The notes under the pieces are model-generated. The model was not told the DNA's origin, made no database searches, and was given only the letters and a program-made list of their open reading frames with translations. A DNA stretch of 64,000 nt from Hyaloscypha bicolor E (lineage: Eukaryota > Ascomycota > Leotiomycetes > Helotiales > Hyaloscyphaceae), in assembly GCF_002865645.1 (NCBI RefSeq), contig NW_020194686.1:310001-374000 (forward strand), given 5' to 3'. Within the stretch, counting starts at the first letter, position 1. Each line of letters begins with the position of its first letter. Below, one piece after another: positions 50,619 to 63,396 of the stretch. A program made the translations under genes and the position numbers.

Positions 50619-53600
50619 ATATAGTCTAGAGCTTTCCAAGATCTAAATATAGATCTCTAAATAGCCTCTAGAGAGCTATAGTTTCCTTTATTATATAAAT
50701 AACTCTATATATTTCTGATTTAGTTAAAGAAATAGTTATAAAGCTCTATTAAATAGCTTTCTATAATATTAAACCTTTAAATAAGGAAATTATATATTTA
50801 TAGCTCGATTATTATATATCTAGATTATCTATATATAAAGTATTAGATATAATCTATAGCTATATTTCTTTATATTCTCTATTATACTAAATTACTAAAA
50901 ACCGGGTTCTAAATAAATATTAGAAAGCCTAATCTATAGCTATAAAGTACTCTAAAGCAGGGTTTATTAAGAACTAGAAAAGTACTAAAGTAGTAAAAGC
51001 TATATCCGGCCTAATTATAATTATAGTATAAAATAGTAATCTAATCTTTTTCTAATATACCTTAATTTAATATAGATAAGCTTAATTATTATATTTCCGA
51101 AAATTAATTCTAGATAATAAAGTACTAGGGTACTTTCTATCTACTATCCTAAACTTCTTAGTAATTTTTTTAATATAGGTATTATAAGCTAGCTAGAGCT
51201 TTTTAGCCTTCTAATCTCTAATTATATAAATTTCTAGAAATTATTCTATATTTCGTATATTATAAAGCTTATAAACTATCTTAATCTAAATAATAATTAA
51301 TTGAGTATATATTTTATTATTCTTATAGTAAAGTACTTGAAAGTCATTTATATAAAAAATAATAAAGATCTTATAATCTGTATTTATATAAATATAGGGC
51401 TTTTTATTAAGTCTAGAAAGTTTAATTCTCTTAAGAGTATCTGTCTAGTACTTATACTATAGAGCAGGAAAGTCTTATAGCCCATATAGAGCTCGATCTA
51501 CCTTTATTATATAGCCTGGTACCTTAAAACTATCTAGTAACTTATATACTACTATAGGCCTATTAGAATCTCTTTCTATATTAATAAATATATTTATAAT
51601 ATTAAATTACTTTATTTCCAGATTAAAATAAGCCATAATTATACTAGCTATTTGAAAAGACTTTACTATAAGTATAGTAGTATATATAAATAGAAGTAAT
51701 GCCTTTTTTTTTTAGAGATCTCTATAAACTACTAGCCTTAAGTAATACCGAGTATATTTATTAGAATTAATTTTATATATAAATACCTATTTTAAAGAAA
51801 TCGGAAATATACTTACTTTATTACTAGAAATAATTCTTTAGTAATTTCGAGCTTTAAAGTTATTAATCTCTAGTTTAGTATCCGATTTAAAGTATTTCCT
51901 AGCTAGGTATTTCTTTAGATTATTTCATATCTTTAGAGCCTTTAGAAGATTATTAATATGAATTTTTCTCGTTATTATATTACCCGGAATACTTTATTCT
52001 AGGTATATTCTTAATTAAACTACTACTATAATTATAGTATATATAGTCTTATAATTAAATCCCTTCTTATAATTCTCTAGCTAATTAGGCCAGAGAGACC
52101 CTAAAAAAGACTCTAAATAATTAATCTAATTCAATTCGCCTATTATTTATAATAGTATACTTACTATAGTAATTATATTATTACTAGCTTTACCTGGATC
52201 TCTATCCTAATTATTTCTCTTATATAAATACATTTGGATTGGCCTATCTCTAGTTCTAATAATTGGCTTCTTTATTTATTTTCTTTTTAGTTTTACTATT
52301 TAATCTTTTATTTTAGCTAAGCTATTTACTCTTTCTATAAAGGATTCTCTTATTTCTATTAAGCTATCTGCTTATTCTATAGGTAAGCTTTCTGCTTTAT
52401 TTATAGGAGCTATTAGTAGACCTTATTACTAGTCCTAAGAAGATTCTTCCCTGCTTTTATTAGTTTAGTATACTTCTCTAATAGTTCTGGTATATTCTAT
52501 TATATTTCTTTTTATAATACTAAGCTTTCTTGAGAGTTTAGTACTTTTATTTCTATTACTTCTAGGCTCTAGTATACTTTCTGGCTCTGGAGTACTTTAT
52601 AGAATTATAAATCCTGTTCCTAGTAAGGCTATAGAGCTTCCTACTCCCGAGTTATAACTAATTAGTATACTTATAGGCTCTTTTAATTATTAGTTCGTTT
52701 ATTTATTATTCCCTAGTTCAGGCTTATTTTCTGTTTATTCTAATAAGCTATTATACTATAATTCCTTATTTTTAAAAATTAATTTAGTATCCTAAATCTC
52801 ATTCTCTAGAAATAGTTCTACTATATTCTTTATAATCTCTATATTATAGCCTTTAGTATATTTATAATTCTTTTTATAGAGAATATTCTTATTAAATATA
52901 ATATTATATATAATAATTACTTTATTAAATATAGAAACCCAGATTTTATAAATATTAGATATAATATATCTAACTAAATATCCGATATACCCGTATAATA
53001 TAACCTTAAATACTCTCTTATTCCGTTCTATTTTATAGTTCTTAATTATTAGATATGCCCTAGAACCATATATATAAATCCTATTCTAATTAGGCCTGAG
53101 ATTAATTATTATTCGAGCTATAAGCTCTGGATTATACTAATAGAAATAATTACGGAATTATAAATCGAGTATTTTATTCGGTATTCTCTAGTAGTTTATA
53201 TATAAGGAGCTCCGATTATATAGGTAAATTATGGCTATAGAGCTCTCTAGCTATAGCTTTTCAGGCAAATTAGCTATTAAGCATATTATAATAGCCTTAT
53301 TTATAATCTCTTATCCTATTCGCTTAGTATTACTATTTGGCTCATATATATATAAAAAAGAAAGCTTAATTTTAATATCTTTTTCCTTTACCCAGATCTA
53401 ATAAGCTAATATTCCTTAGATTAAAATAACTACTTTCTCCTAATTATATTTAATATAAGTAATTAAAAGGTTATATTACTTATATATTTACTATTTAAAA
53501 TCTCTAATTATATTAAATACTACTAAACCCTCTTTATTCTATAGAAGGTATCTAAAGAGCTTTCTACTAAATTTGTTCTTAATTATTAGAATTTAGTTCA

Positions 53601-54360
53601 AACTATTATAGCTATTTGAGTAATTAAATAAGTCCTATAAGATTCTCTAAAATAGTTAAGTAAACTTCTTTTTAGTTAGCCTATATGAGATTACTTGCCT
53701 AGTATATATTTAAGTATAAAACTTATATATAATTCTTATTAGTCTATTAATTTTTATATTATATATATAATTAATAAGCTTTTATAAAGCTTTATAGGCT
53801 AAATACCCTATTCTTATATATTATTTTTCTTTTGAATTACTTCTCGGCTTAAGATACTTCTTTAATCTCTTATATTAAGCTCTAATTAAATATTCGAGTA
53901 TTAGAAATATAAGTATATTACTAGTACTAATAGAAATTTCAAATAAAATATTAGAGTAAATAAAAAGCGGCTTATATTTAAGGAAAACTAAATTAAACCT
54001 ATAGTCCAATTATATTAATACTATATTTTCTTTATAATTTCCTAATCTAATTATAAGATTATATTCATAATACTAAGCTTTCTTTTCTGCTAGATAAGCT
54101 TCGGAAATAATATTTATATAAAATTCTTTAATAACTATAATATTATAAAGGATTAGATCTTTAATATATAGTCCTATAGGTCTATTAATTACGTTTTTAA
54201 TTATATAGATACTATATCTAATAATTAGAAAACTAGTTATTTCTACTTCTATATAATTATTAATTTTCGCCTTAATAAAAGTACCAGAATTAATTAGATC
54301 CTTACTATTAATCAGATATATGGTACTGTAATTATCTAATAAGGTACTTTAAGAAAGCGA
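50619..54360 (-). pseudogene. pol: Element V copia pol: protease, integrase, RT, RNase H, RIP-inactivated
   Basis: Read from high to low coordinate. Protease near 54310-54350: LLDNYSTIYLIN, the copia 'DSGAS.HM' position. GAG-pre-integrase and integrase at about 53100-54000: a zinc-type HIR.GHL-like block with His turned to Tyr, IIKNKFSRKLF (for 'I.DEFS'), and YEPNSNTKRIG near 53320-53360, which holds the catalytic Glu position (now Lys). RT at about 51340-52000: FINAK-type palm block, then FYINDF with YIND for YVDD at 51343-51354. RNase H at 50620-51100: IIRPDIAF and LTKSEIYRVI. This is the Pseudoviridae order with integrase before RT. Element IV cuts off the last 75 or so codons. Confidence 0.87.
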
Positions 54361-55862
54361 ATATTTTAAGAAATTGAGTATTATATAGATTCCCTGACCT
54401 GGGCTCTAGATTATAAGTATAAGATCTATTAGAGTAGTATTAAAGTTTCTAGGAAATTGGGTTCCTAATACTTTAGGCTTCTTTTTAGAACTAGTATCAG
54501 GTATTAGTTTCTCTATAGCTCGTTTACTAGTAATTTTCATACTATATTTCTCTTCTAGCTAAGGTTTTAGATTCTTCTAATACTCGGTTAAGATTCTTTC
54601 CCGGATTTTTCTAATCTATTTCTTATTAGGCTTAAATTTTGTTTAAGTTTTACTTAATCCAGTAATTATAATTTCTATAATAGTATAGCTAAGTAAGTCT
54701 CACTTATACTTATAGATTTTGGAACTCTTATAAGGGTACTTATAGTACTTATTCTTGTCTGAATCGGGTTTGCCATCTAATTCTTTACTAGTTTAATTCC
54801 CGAATATAGTAAAGATTATAGGAGCTCCTGAGTATTTAGTATTCTAATTTTCCAAAATAATCTAATTAAATACCTGGCCATACTATTCGAGTATAAGAAT
54901 CGGAAGCCCCAGTTTGTCTTTGCTATATAGATTACTAAGCTATTCTATTATCTAGGTTAGTATAAGTTTCTGCTAGAAAGCTATTAAGAACTTAATTACT
55001 ACTAGAGTACCTTTAATTTCAGTGATTTTGAGAGCTCTGGCTCTATTAAGCGCCTTCTCCCAATTAGTAAACTAGTACTTTGGGCTCACTCCTCCTTTAC
55101 TTACTTATAGTAGGACCGAGCTATATACTCTCCGAGTAATAGTAATTTGTACTATATCTATAGAACCATATTTTATTAATAATACCTTGAGAACCTTGCA
55201 AATAAAGCTTTATTTACTCTCTTTAAGTCCTAGAATAAAGTTTGTAAAAATCTCTATATTAACCGTTTAATGGAGCTACTACCTAATTATATAGTAGTAT
55301 ACTAGCTTATTTGTCTAGTCTAGTTTCTTGATCTTATAGTCCCGTAAGAGTACCGAATAGTAATCTCTAACGTCTCCGAATATTACAGGCTATAGAAATA
55401 CTAGTTTTGATTCTTTCTTAACTATAGGTCGAATATCTTTATTTCAATTTTCCGTATTAACTTGGTATCTGGTATAGTAATCCTCTGTTTCCTTTAGTAT
55501 AAGCTCGTTAATTATAAAAGAAGGCCTGGAAAGAGCTACTATATTCGTTTTAATTACTTTATTATTAAATAGATTAATCTTATTTCAGATATCCTTATTA
55601 CCGGCTACTTTATAGAGAGTATTAAACCAGTCCGCCCAGGAACTACGGTTCTTTAGGATAATAATCTTTACTATAGTTTCTAATATAATCGTAATTAAGC
55701 TTTAGAAACTATAGGAACTATAGAAATGGTTTCTATTAATTAGTTAGTAACGGAAATATGAACTAAAGTGTGATTTTCGAAGAAATGAATTAAATAAGCT
55801 CTTAAATACTCTCTGCGGTATACTAATTAGAAAGCTTATTAGTGCGAGGCCGGGCTTATAAC
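54361..55862 (-). pseudogene. gag: Element V gag, RIP-inactivated
   Basis: The minus strand upstream of the copia protease is open with TAA/TAG stops. It includes WADWFNTLYKVAGNKDIW near 55560-55640, the kind of motif found at the N terminus of copia capsids, then DYYSVLLRDYKIKKLD near 55330-55370. A Cys/His-poor Lys-Tyr segment near 54700 (KYYKYPYKSS) may be a former knuckle with Cys and His turned to Tyr. Copia gag and pol are often one polyprotein; I cannot tell here. The start codon is not identified, and the primer-binding site should lie just below 55863. Confidence 0.7.
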
Positions 55863-56033
55863 TAATATACGTAAAGATTACAGAGTAGGGAATTATATTA
55901 GATAGTAAAAGAGTTTATTAAACTAGCTAGAAAAGAGCTTGAGTGAAGTATAAAGCTTTAGGAAATAAGTATATAGATCCTAACTAAGCAGAGTAATTAT
56001 ACTAGCCCCAATTCAATAATTCTTACTATAATA
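55863..56033 (-). repeat. 5' LTR of element V
   Basis: It is 171 bp, length-identical to 42078-42248 and less AT-rich. The outer flank is tttcc. Confidence 0.93.
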
Positions 56034-56343
56034 TTTCCTCTACTTCTTTTCTTTCTATAGTTAGCTTCTATTTTTACTATTCCTATATACTATACTAGTA
56101 ACTATATCTTGTGGCTAACCTATATTTAAGTTACTAGATATATTAGAAATTAATATAAGATATTAAGATTAATACTTATATATTCTTAATATTTTAGCCT
56201 TAGGCTCAAGGTATTATAATAGCCCTTTTCTCTCCTAACTTACTAAGCTAATAATCCGCCTTATAGATATCCCTTAGAACTTTATAAAAGTATTACCTTA
56301 ACTATAAAGTTTCTATTCTTCCTATATTACTTATTATAAAATA
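56034..56343 (-). other. Element VI leader between 5' LTR and copia insertion
   Basis: 310 bp left between the tttcc duplication and the 5' LTR of VI. It should hold the primer-binding site and the untranslated leader. No reading frame or repeat recognised. Confidence 0.5.
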
Positions 56344-56646
56344 TATAAAAGGAAAACTATAATAAAACAAAAACCCATATAAAGTATATTAGAGTATAAA
56401 ACGTAACTTAATAGTAAAATAATAAATTAAAAGTATAAATAGTAAAGTATAAATAATATATAGTATATAAAAGCTTAATTAATTAAATACTTATAAAGAA
56501 TTATTTTCTAAGTCTATAGAAAAACTAGCTTTCTTATATAATTTCTATAAGTTATATATAAAAGACTGCGGCCTTTACTATATAACCTAAACCTTAAAAC
56601 TACTAAAATAATATAATTTTCGACGAGTACGGCCTATTATACTATA
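56344..56646 (-). repeat. 5' LTR of element VI
   Basis: It is 303 bp, end-to-end homologous to 22534-22836. It differs by C/T and G/A changes, and carries CGACGAGTACGG where the other copy reads all A/T. It contains palindrome copy 4. The outer flank begins atat and continues into the minisatellite. Confidence 0.82.
56551..56586. repeat. Palindromic repeat, copy 4 (within LTR of VI)
   Basis: 36 bp with a GACTGCGGCC centre, the least altered centre among the copies. It suggests an original GC-rich loop (GGCYGCRGCC). Confidence 0.85.
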
Positions 56647-56999
56647 ATATCTAATATTTAAACCAGGTATCTAAATACCTTTATTACTAAATTCTTTCTA
56701 TAAACTTACTATAAATTACCTTATCTTTAAACTTCTTTTATTATAAATTACTTATATATTAGAATAGGCTTGGCCCTAAGAATTTAATATAATAGAACTA
56801 TAAGATAAATACATATAAATAAAGAAGTAAAAAGGTAATATTAACCTAATTACCTATAGTAATAAGGAAATTCTAGATTATTTTAATATTAGACTATTCT
56901 AGTATAAAATAAAGAAGTTAACTAATAATAATCTCTAGGAATTATTTAAAAATAATTTTAGTAATTTTAATCTTAAAGTATTTAATTAACTAGATTAAT
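56647..56999. repeat. Minisatellite remnant and AT-rich spacer
   Basis: The first 35 bp (ATATCTAATATTTAAACCAG and on) repeat the 13/20-bp unit seen at 22404-22533 and are the far flank of element VI. The rest is AT-rich with nothing recognised. The start of copia element VII should lie here or a little downstream. Confidence 0.6.
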
Positions 57000-58899
57000 A
57001 TATATTATATTAATTATAAGCTACTTTATAATATAATAGTATTTATATTAAATAAAATAATAAGAAACTTACTATTATATAATTCTTAGCTAATATTATT
57101 ATTATTAGACTAGACCTTAATATAGGCCCTATTACTTTATTATATATATTTCTTAATAATAGTATTATAAGAAATTAATAAACTAAACTAATTATTACTT
57201 ATATTTCTTTATTACCTATAATTATTCTTACTAGTATTAGACTATAAAAAGCTAGTAATAACGGATTTCTATTACTTTTACTATTTCTATTATCTCTAAA
57301 TAGCCCTTTAGCTAGCTCTTTTATTATTAAGCTAATTAGAGAAATAATAAAAATATATATTAAGATATAAAAATATAATAGAACTAATAATAGTTTTAAC
57401 TAAAAACTCGCTATTTTTCTTAATATTTACTAATATATAAAGCTTTTATAAAAGGTATTAGTAAGAGCTTTCTTTATTATATTAAAGAAACTAGTATAAG
57501 ATTACTTTTATAATAACTAGCTCTCTTAATATATATATAAAAAGATTTATATAAAGATTTATAGCTTTTTTAAGAACTCTAGTTTCTAATATTAAAACTT
57601 AGATAAGTAAAATACTATTATAATAGTAATTATAATAGCTTAATATTCTAGAAAAATAATATTTGAGCTTATTTAGTTACTAATTAATAACCTATATAAA
57701 TTATAATATAAACTAGTACTTATTTTATAAAATACTAAATTCCTATATAATAAGATTATTATTTCCTATTAAGGCATACTAATATATTAATATATAGTTT
57801 CGAATTCTTCTTTTAATCTCGGCTAACTTATTAATAAGCTCTAATTATCTATTATTACTTATAAAAAGAAATAATAAATTAATACCGAGATTTTTTTTAT
57901 TAATTAATAATATTATTCTCAAAATTCTTTAAGTTACTATTTATTCAGAAATTATTAATATAGATCCAGCTATAACTTTGGAACCTATAATAACTATTTC
58001 AAGTCCCGTAATTATAATAATTATATTTCGAAGTTATATTTTATATATAAGAAACCCAAATACTACTTATAGAAATATATATTAAAGAAATAAAAAGCTA
58101 AAAAAACATAATTTAAGAATAGAAATATTTATTAATTTAGATCTCGAAACTCTTATAACTTTAATAAATACTTTAGTAATACTTATATATAATATATTAC
58201 TAAAATTAAAAAGAAAAAGAATAATAAGAATAATAAAAATAAACTAGAAAATAATACTTTTAAAGCCTTACTAGTAAAAATAAATAAAAAAGAGAAATAT
58301 TACTTAGATTTCTATTTTATTTCTATTAAGAGCTTCCTAGTTATTTCTATTATTTCTATAACTAATATTCTTATAAATAATCTTATTTTTCATTTTTTTA
58401 TATACTAGAAAATAAGTAAAAACTATATTTTAGAGCCTATTAAATAAATAGAAAATATCTAGATATTTATAATTAATACTAGAGTCTCTAGATTTTTAAC
58501 TACTAGTTCTAACTAATTCTAAGCTTTATAATAAATTAATAGTAATATTTAATTTAATAAAATTACTAAAGATTAAGTTAATATCTAGTTTAGTATTAGA
58601 TTTATATTCTTTATTAGATCTATAATAGTAAGAATACTAATTAGATAAGTATAATTCCATATTATATCTATAAAGATTCTATTTCTATTTAGCTTAACTA
58701 ATATAAATAAGCTAGAAGTTTACTTTAATAATTTTATATTTACTTCTAATAAATGCTTAGTATTTATAATATAATATTTTAAATACTCTTTCCTGCTTTA
58801 GAATACTATTTTATAAAGCTTTATTTCCGAATTCTTTATTTATAATTCTTGCTTTCTTATAGAAATTAAATTATAATATCTATATTATTATTTTAGTTA
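57000..58899 (+). pseudogene. Copia element VII: gag and early pol, heavily decayed
   Basis: The plus strand upstream of a clear copia integrase holds long open segments with TAA/TAG stops, including a stretch around 57960-58150 (PAITLEPIITISS onward). I identify no motif with certainty; gag and protease are expected from gene order. No 5' LTR was found. Confidence 0.45.
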
Positions 58900-61450
58900 T
58901 TTATTTATTAGTAAGCTCTGAAATATATTAGAATAAGCAGGCTATAATATTAATATAGAAGCCCTTAAATGCTTTATAAAGTACTATAAATAATACCAGA
59001 AATTCGGATAATTACTAGAATAATTTAAGTTTAATCTAAGAAATAATATTAGTTTTAACTATTTTATTATTATTAATATTTTTTATATTTCTAATAAGCC
59101 TATACTTTATATTATTAATAAAGGCACTTAATATTAAGCCGGCTAATAGCTTTAAAATATTAGTATATTATATACTTGAAATACCCTAAAGTAATATTAG
59201 ATTAATACTTATTTAGGCCCTTTTAATTAGATTACAGTAGATATTAGAAAGTAGTTTACTAATAAGAAGTTTACTTAGCTTATAAATATTATAGAAACTA
59301 AGATTAAAATCATTTTTATAAAAACTTATAATTTCGTCGGAATTATAGAATACTATTATAGCCTAATTTAATATACTTATCTTATTATTATAGCTAAAAT
59401 TAATTGAATTAATAAAAATACTATATTTTAAATAGCTTTTAAGGCTATTAATAATTCCGCTAGACCTAATAATATTATTCTAATTCTTTTAATTTATAAT
59501 ACTTTATCTCGAATAATTAAATATAATATTCTATTACTAATTATATTATAGTAATTAGCGGTATTTAAGAAAGTAATAGTAGAAATTTAGAAGCTTTAAG
59601 CTAGATACTAGATTATAAATACCCTAAATACCTGAAATAGTTCTAGTACTACTAATATTTATAAACTTCTCTTAAATTTGAATATTCTTATATAATATAA
59701 AGGAAATATTAGTTAATTTAGTAATTAGAATAGGTTATATAAGCTAGTAGCTATTAATAGAAAGAACTATATACTAGCTCTATTATATAGTAATATTACC
59801 TTTTACTTAACCTTTATAAAGCTCTTTTATATAGGGAATATTAAGGTTATTACTAATAGCCCTAAACCTAAACCTGTTCCCGAATTCTATAATAAGGCCA
59901 AAAGTAATATAGGTATAATTTCTCTTATTATTTCTGCTATTTTACTAAAATATAATAGAGGATATTATTATAAGAACCCGGATATTATAGTATTTCTATA
60001 AAATAATAACTTATATAAAAACTTCTATTAAATTAAAATTACTAGCCTTCTAGAAAAAGATATATTTAAGATTACTTCTAGATCTCAAGTATTAAAAGAG
60101 ATATATATCTTTAATTTCTAATTTATTAATAAGATTAAGAATAAGAATATAAAGAGAAAGTTTAAGAAATCGAGATTAGTTATTTAGGCTTATAATAATA
60201 ATAAGAAATATATAGTATTAATATAATTACCTATTATTTAATATATTAGCTAAAGAATTATTTTTAGTATTATTACTATAATAATAGATATTATAGAACT
60301 ATATTTATATAATATCTTATAAGCTTATATCTAATTAATAATCTTATTTAATTATAATTTTTATATTAATTTATTTTATAAGCTTACTAAAAAGCTAAAT
60401 CTAAATAATAATTTAGTTCTAAAGATTATAAAACTATTATATAGTATATTAGAAGCTAGGAACTACTAGTTTAAGACTTACTATTTCTATTATATTAATG
60501 AGCTTTCTATAGAATAATTAACTTATAACTCTTGCCTTTTTTATAGTAAGTAATTCTTTAAAATTATTAGCCTTTAAATTAATAATACTCTATTTATTAG
60601 AAATAATAATTTTATAATAATAAAATAATTAAAGCTTTAAGAAACTAAATTCTTAGCCAAGAAATATAAATACTTTATTATTAATTATAATCTCAAGTTT
60701 AATAAAGGTATTATTTATATAGATATTACTAGAATTATTCTTATATAGAAATACTAATATAAAAATCTCCGAATTATTTCTATAAAGAATACTATTACTA
60801 TAAGTAGTAAGGGTTCTATTTATTAAGATCTCTTTATTAAGAACTAATATATTACCTAATATACTAGAGAAGTATATATTATATTAATCTATTAACTAGA
60901 AGCTTTATATAACTTATTAATTATTATATAACTTATTAAACTTTTAAAAACTAATATAAAGATATTTAATAATAAATTAAAAATATTATTAGAGAATTAA
61001 GATTTATAAAACTAATAAAAAAGTTCTTATATTTAATTATTTTTATAAATACTTTATTTATAAATAATAGAAATCTCTTTTTCTAAATTAAATATATTCT
61101 AGTTTTAATAAATAAAACTAAATATAATAATATTATTTATTAGTTCTTTATTAAATATAAGAGAATTACTAGAAATATTCTAGTTTTAGAACTTTATAAT
61201 ATAGCTTATAGCTTTAATATAAGCGCTTTAATTAAATCTATAATTAATAAAATACTAGAAATAAAATTACTATTAGTAATTTATATAAATTAGAAACTGT
61301 TTAAAAGAAATATCTAATAATTAATATAATATATTTTTACTAAATATAAAAATAATAAAAGATTATAAAAGTTAAATAAATTAAAAAAGAATTAAATTTT
61401 ACTAATTCTATAATAAAATTAAAGCTAATAAATACTTTTAAATATCTAAT
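58900..61450 (+). pseudogene. pol: Copia element VII pol: integrase, RT, RNase H, RIP-inactivated
   Basis: Integrase: ITVDIRK at 59231-59251 with Asp at 59240-59242 and Glu at 59348-59350 (GIIEYYYS), spaced D-x35-E, plus an earlier INIFYISNKP block for the first Asp. RT: YLYNILQAYIQ, NFYINLFYKL and KIIKLLYSILEARNY at about 60300-60470, and LQINNTLFI with N-N at 60581-60586 for D-D. RNase H: ILVLELYNIAYSFNI near 61175-61225. Integrase and RT are in the same phase, so no net frameshift between them. Integrase before RT marks Ty1/copia. It differs from element V in strand and motif wording, so it is a second copia family. Confidence 0.83.
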
Positions 61451-61536
61451 TAATATAATTAAATATAAAAAATAGATTAAATATAAATAAAATAAGAAAT
61501 AGATATATTAAATAAGAAAATATTATAGAAAATAAA

Positions 61537-61572
61537 ATTATATATAAAAGACTATAGCCTTTAATATATAAC
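61537..61572. repeat. Palindromic repeat, copy 5
   Basis: ATTATATATAAAAGACTATA plus the mirrored half ending TATATAAC. The first G is now A. Confidence 0.75.
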
Positions 61573-61650
61573 TAAAACCTTAAATATAATATAAATATAT
61601 AAAGTATTTAGGAAATCTAATATTAGATTAAATTAGGAAATTAGTATATA
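61537..61650. repeat. Terminal repeat candidate of copia element VII
   Basis: It lies about 90 bp after the RNase H end and is repeated at 1-118. It opens with palindrome copy 5 (61537-61572). It may be the start of the 3' LTR, but I found no 5' partner and no target duplication. Confidence 0.55.
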
Positions 61651-61885
61651 ATTCATATAACGGCAGGAATAGAGTAATAGAACGAGGCTTAAAGATTAAT
61701 AATTTCCTATATCTTGAGAATTTAAAGCTAAGGACAGGAGTGAGGTGTGGCAGTAGATAAGTAGGAATGGCCAAGACTATAGAAACGCCGAGCTTTGGAA
61801 GCGAGCTTGGTTTGAACTATAGCTTAGAATCTTAGCTGAAACTAACTCCTTTGGCTGAAACCAATTATATAATACTAGCTATTAT
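61651..61885. other. RIP-spared segment, possible tRNA-derived SINE relic
   Basis: About 235 bp with normal-looking composition (TG, CA and CG all common, for example 'gtgaggtgtggcagtagata') inside sequence where TG and CA are almost gone. It is absent from the homologous locus at 116-120 and is bounded by the short direct repeat 'tataatt'. It contains TGGCCAAGACT (61768-61778) and GGTTTGAACTA (61809-61819), which resemble pol III A and B boxes, but the spacing and flanks do not make a full tRNA. It could instead be unique host DNA. Confidence 0.5.
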
Positions 61886-61932
61886 AATTAAAAAGAAATA
61901 TTATTTTTCGCGTTTTTTAAAAGAAATTCTAG

Positions 61933-62190
61933 TATTAGTATAACTATTTCTTTAAAAGTTATATATATAATTACGAGATTTGAAATATAAAATATAATTA
62001 TATAACTTTATATTTTATAAATAATTTAATTAATAAACTAGACTTTATTAGGCTTAGTAAATTTAAGAATTATATATTAATATTATAATATTATAATTCT
62101 TATTTCTAAATAATAATAACTTTATTAACTTATATAAATAATATTTTATATTTATATAATAGTATTATATATTACTAGTAAATTAATAAT
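61933..62190. repeat. Dispersed repeat R, copy 3 (partial)
   Basis: Matches R copies 1, 2 and 4 from their start to about the point 'tattactagtaaattaata', then diverges. The internal 7-bp array is reduced to one or two units. Together with the preceding 45 bp it shows the same arrangement as the left edge of the window. Confidence 0.7.
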
Positions 62191-63396
62191 AATATTAATA
62201 ATTATTATAAATTTTATATTTTTCTTTATATAATTTTTAAGATTTCTAATTTAAATATAATTTTAAATATATAATAGTTTTGTTTATAAAATATATAAAT
62301 TTAAAATTAGAGCTATTTATTTTATTATTAGAAATCTTAATATAGAATAAAATAAATAAATTATAAATAGATTTTAATAGCTTTATTCTTTTATTTAATA
62401 AAGAAAAATAAAAATAAAAATAAAAAAGCTTTTTTAATTAGTCTAATAAATATTTAAAAAGCTTTAATTTAAAAGAAAAAAACTAATTTTTATATAAAGT
62501 TTCTAGAATAGTATAAAATCTTTTAAAAGATATTTTATCTAATTAAAATAAAAATAAAAATTATTTATTTGAAATTAAGAAATTAATTATTAAATTAATA
62601 AAAAAGAACCTGTTTTATTATAGAATTTGCTATATAATATATCTTAAAATAAATTTCTAGTATTATAGAAAATACTTATAAAACTATTAAATAAATTATT
62701 CTTTTATTATTCTTTTATTATTATTTCTATTTTTTTATATAGAAATTTAATAAAGAATTATAATTATTTAATTAATTTATAAATTACTTTTAATAATTTC
62801 TTTTTATAAAAATAATAAAAATATAATATATATTATTAAATATATAATTTATTCGATTTTCTAATTAGTTCGTGAATTTTATTTTTGTTTTTATTTATAA
62901 ATTAATTATTATTTTATTATTTTAAAACTTTAGAAAAATTAAATTAATTTTATAATTTTTTTATAATTTTTTTTAATCTTTCTTAATCTTTCTAATATAT
63001 AACTAGCTTCGAATTTATAATTATTATTTTAAAAAAAAGTATTATAAAAAGGCTTTTTTTTCTTATTAATTAATTTTACTTTTTTAATTATAATATTATA
63101 TTTAGTTTATTTTTATTTCTTGCTTTTTTTAAACCTTTTCTAATATTTTCTTTTATTTCTTTTATTATTTTATTTATATTAAAAGTAATAATTATTTAAT
63201 ATATAATTATTATTACTTTAAAAATAAAAAGTATAATTTTCTAAATTATAATTTTATTTTTTATTTTTTATTCTAATATTATTTAAAGTATTTTAAATAT
63301 ATATAATATAATTAAATTATTTTTTTTAAGTCATAAAAATAGCTAAATATTTTTCTAATTCTTTATTTAAATAAAAAAGACTATTTTATTTTAATT
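62191..63396. other. AT-rich stretch with nothing recognisable
   Basis: About 1.2 kb of nearly pure A/T with long A and T runs. Stops in all frames. It lies between R copies 3 and 4. Confidence 0.6.

Larger units (their letters stand above)
42078..56033 (-). mobile_element. LTR retrotransposon V: Ty1/copia, interrupted by element IV
   Basis: Two 171-bp LTRs (42078-42248 and 55863-56033) are length-identical. Their flanks carry a perfect 5-bp target duplication tttcc (42073-42077 and 56034-56038). On the minus strand the order is gag, protease, integrase, RT, RNase H, the copia order. Element IV sits in the RNase H end with its own atata duplication. Without IV the element is 6959 bp, long for copia. 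Part of that excess is a segment of 1.1 kb between RNase H and the 3' LTR. Confidence 0.93.
22534..56646 (-). mobile_element. LTR retrotransposon VI: giant Ty3/gypsy element with an extra gene, interrupted by III and V
   Basis: Two 303-bp terminal repeats (22534-22836 and 56344-56646) match over their whole length. Both begin TATA and end CTATA, RIP forms of TGTA...CTACA. Both sit in the same minisatellite, with a 4-bp atat duplication at the outer edges (22530-22533 and 56647-56650). Between them, on the minus strand, come a leader (56343-56034), an upstream coding region (42077-38300), RT-RNase H-integrase (31252-27480) and an accessory gene (25576-22846). Elements III and V with its nested IV account for 21 kb. 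Removing them leaves about 13.1 kb, unusually long for a fungal gypsy element. That both ends belong to one element is inferred from the LTR match, the shared flank and consistent strand. Confidence 0.75.

Noticed and set aside
56344..56646. Solo LTR independent of the copy at 22534
   Set aside because: Length match, shared minisatellite flank, atat duplication and one-strand coding content in between favour a single element; I keep solo LTR as the fallback.
61741..61830. Functional tRNA gene
   Set aside because: A- and B-box-like strings are present but I could not fold an acceptor stem and anticodon arm around them; at most a SINE relic.
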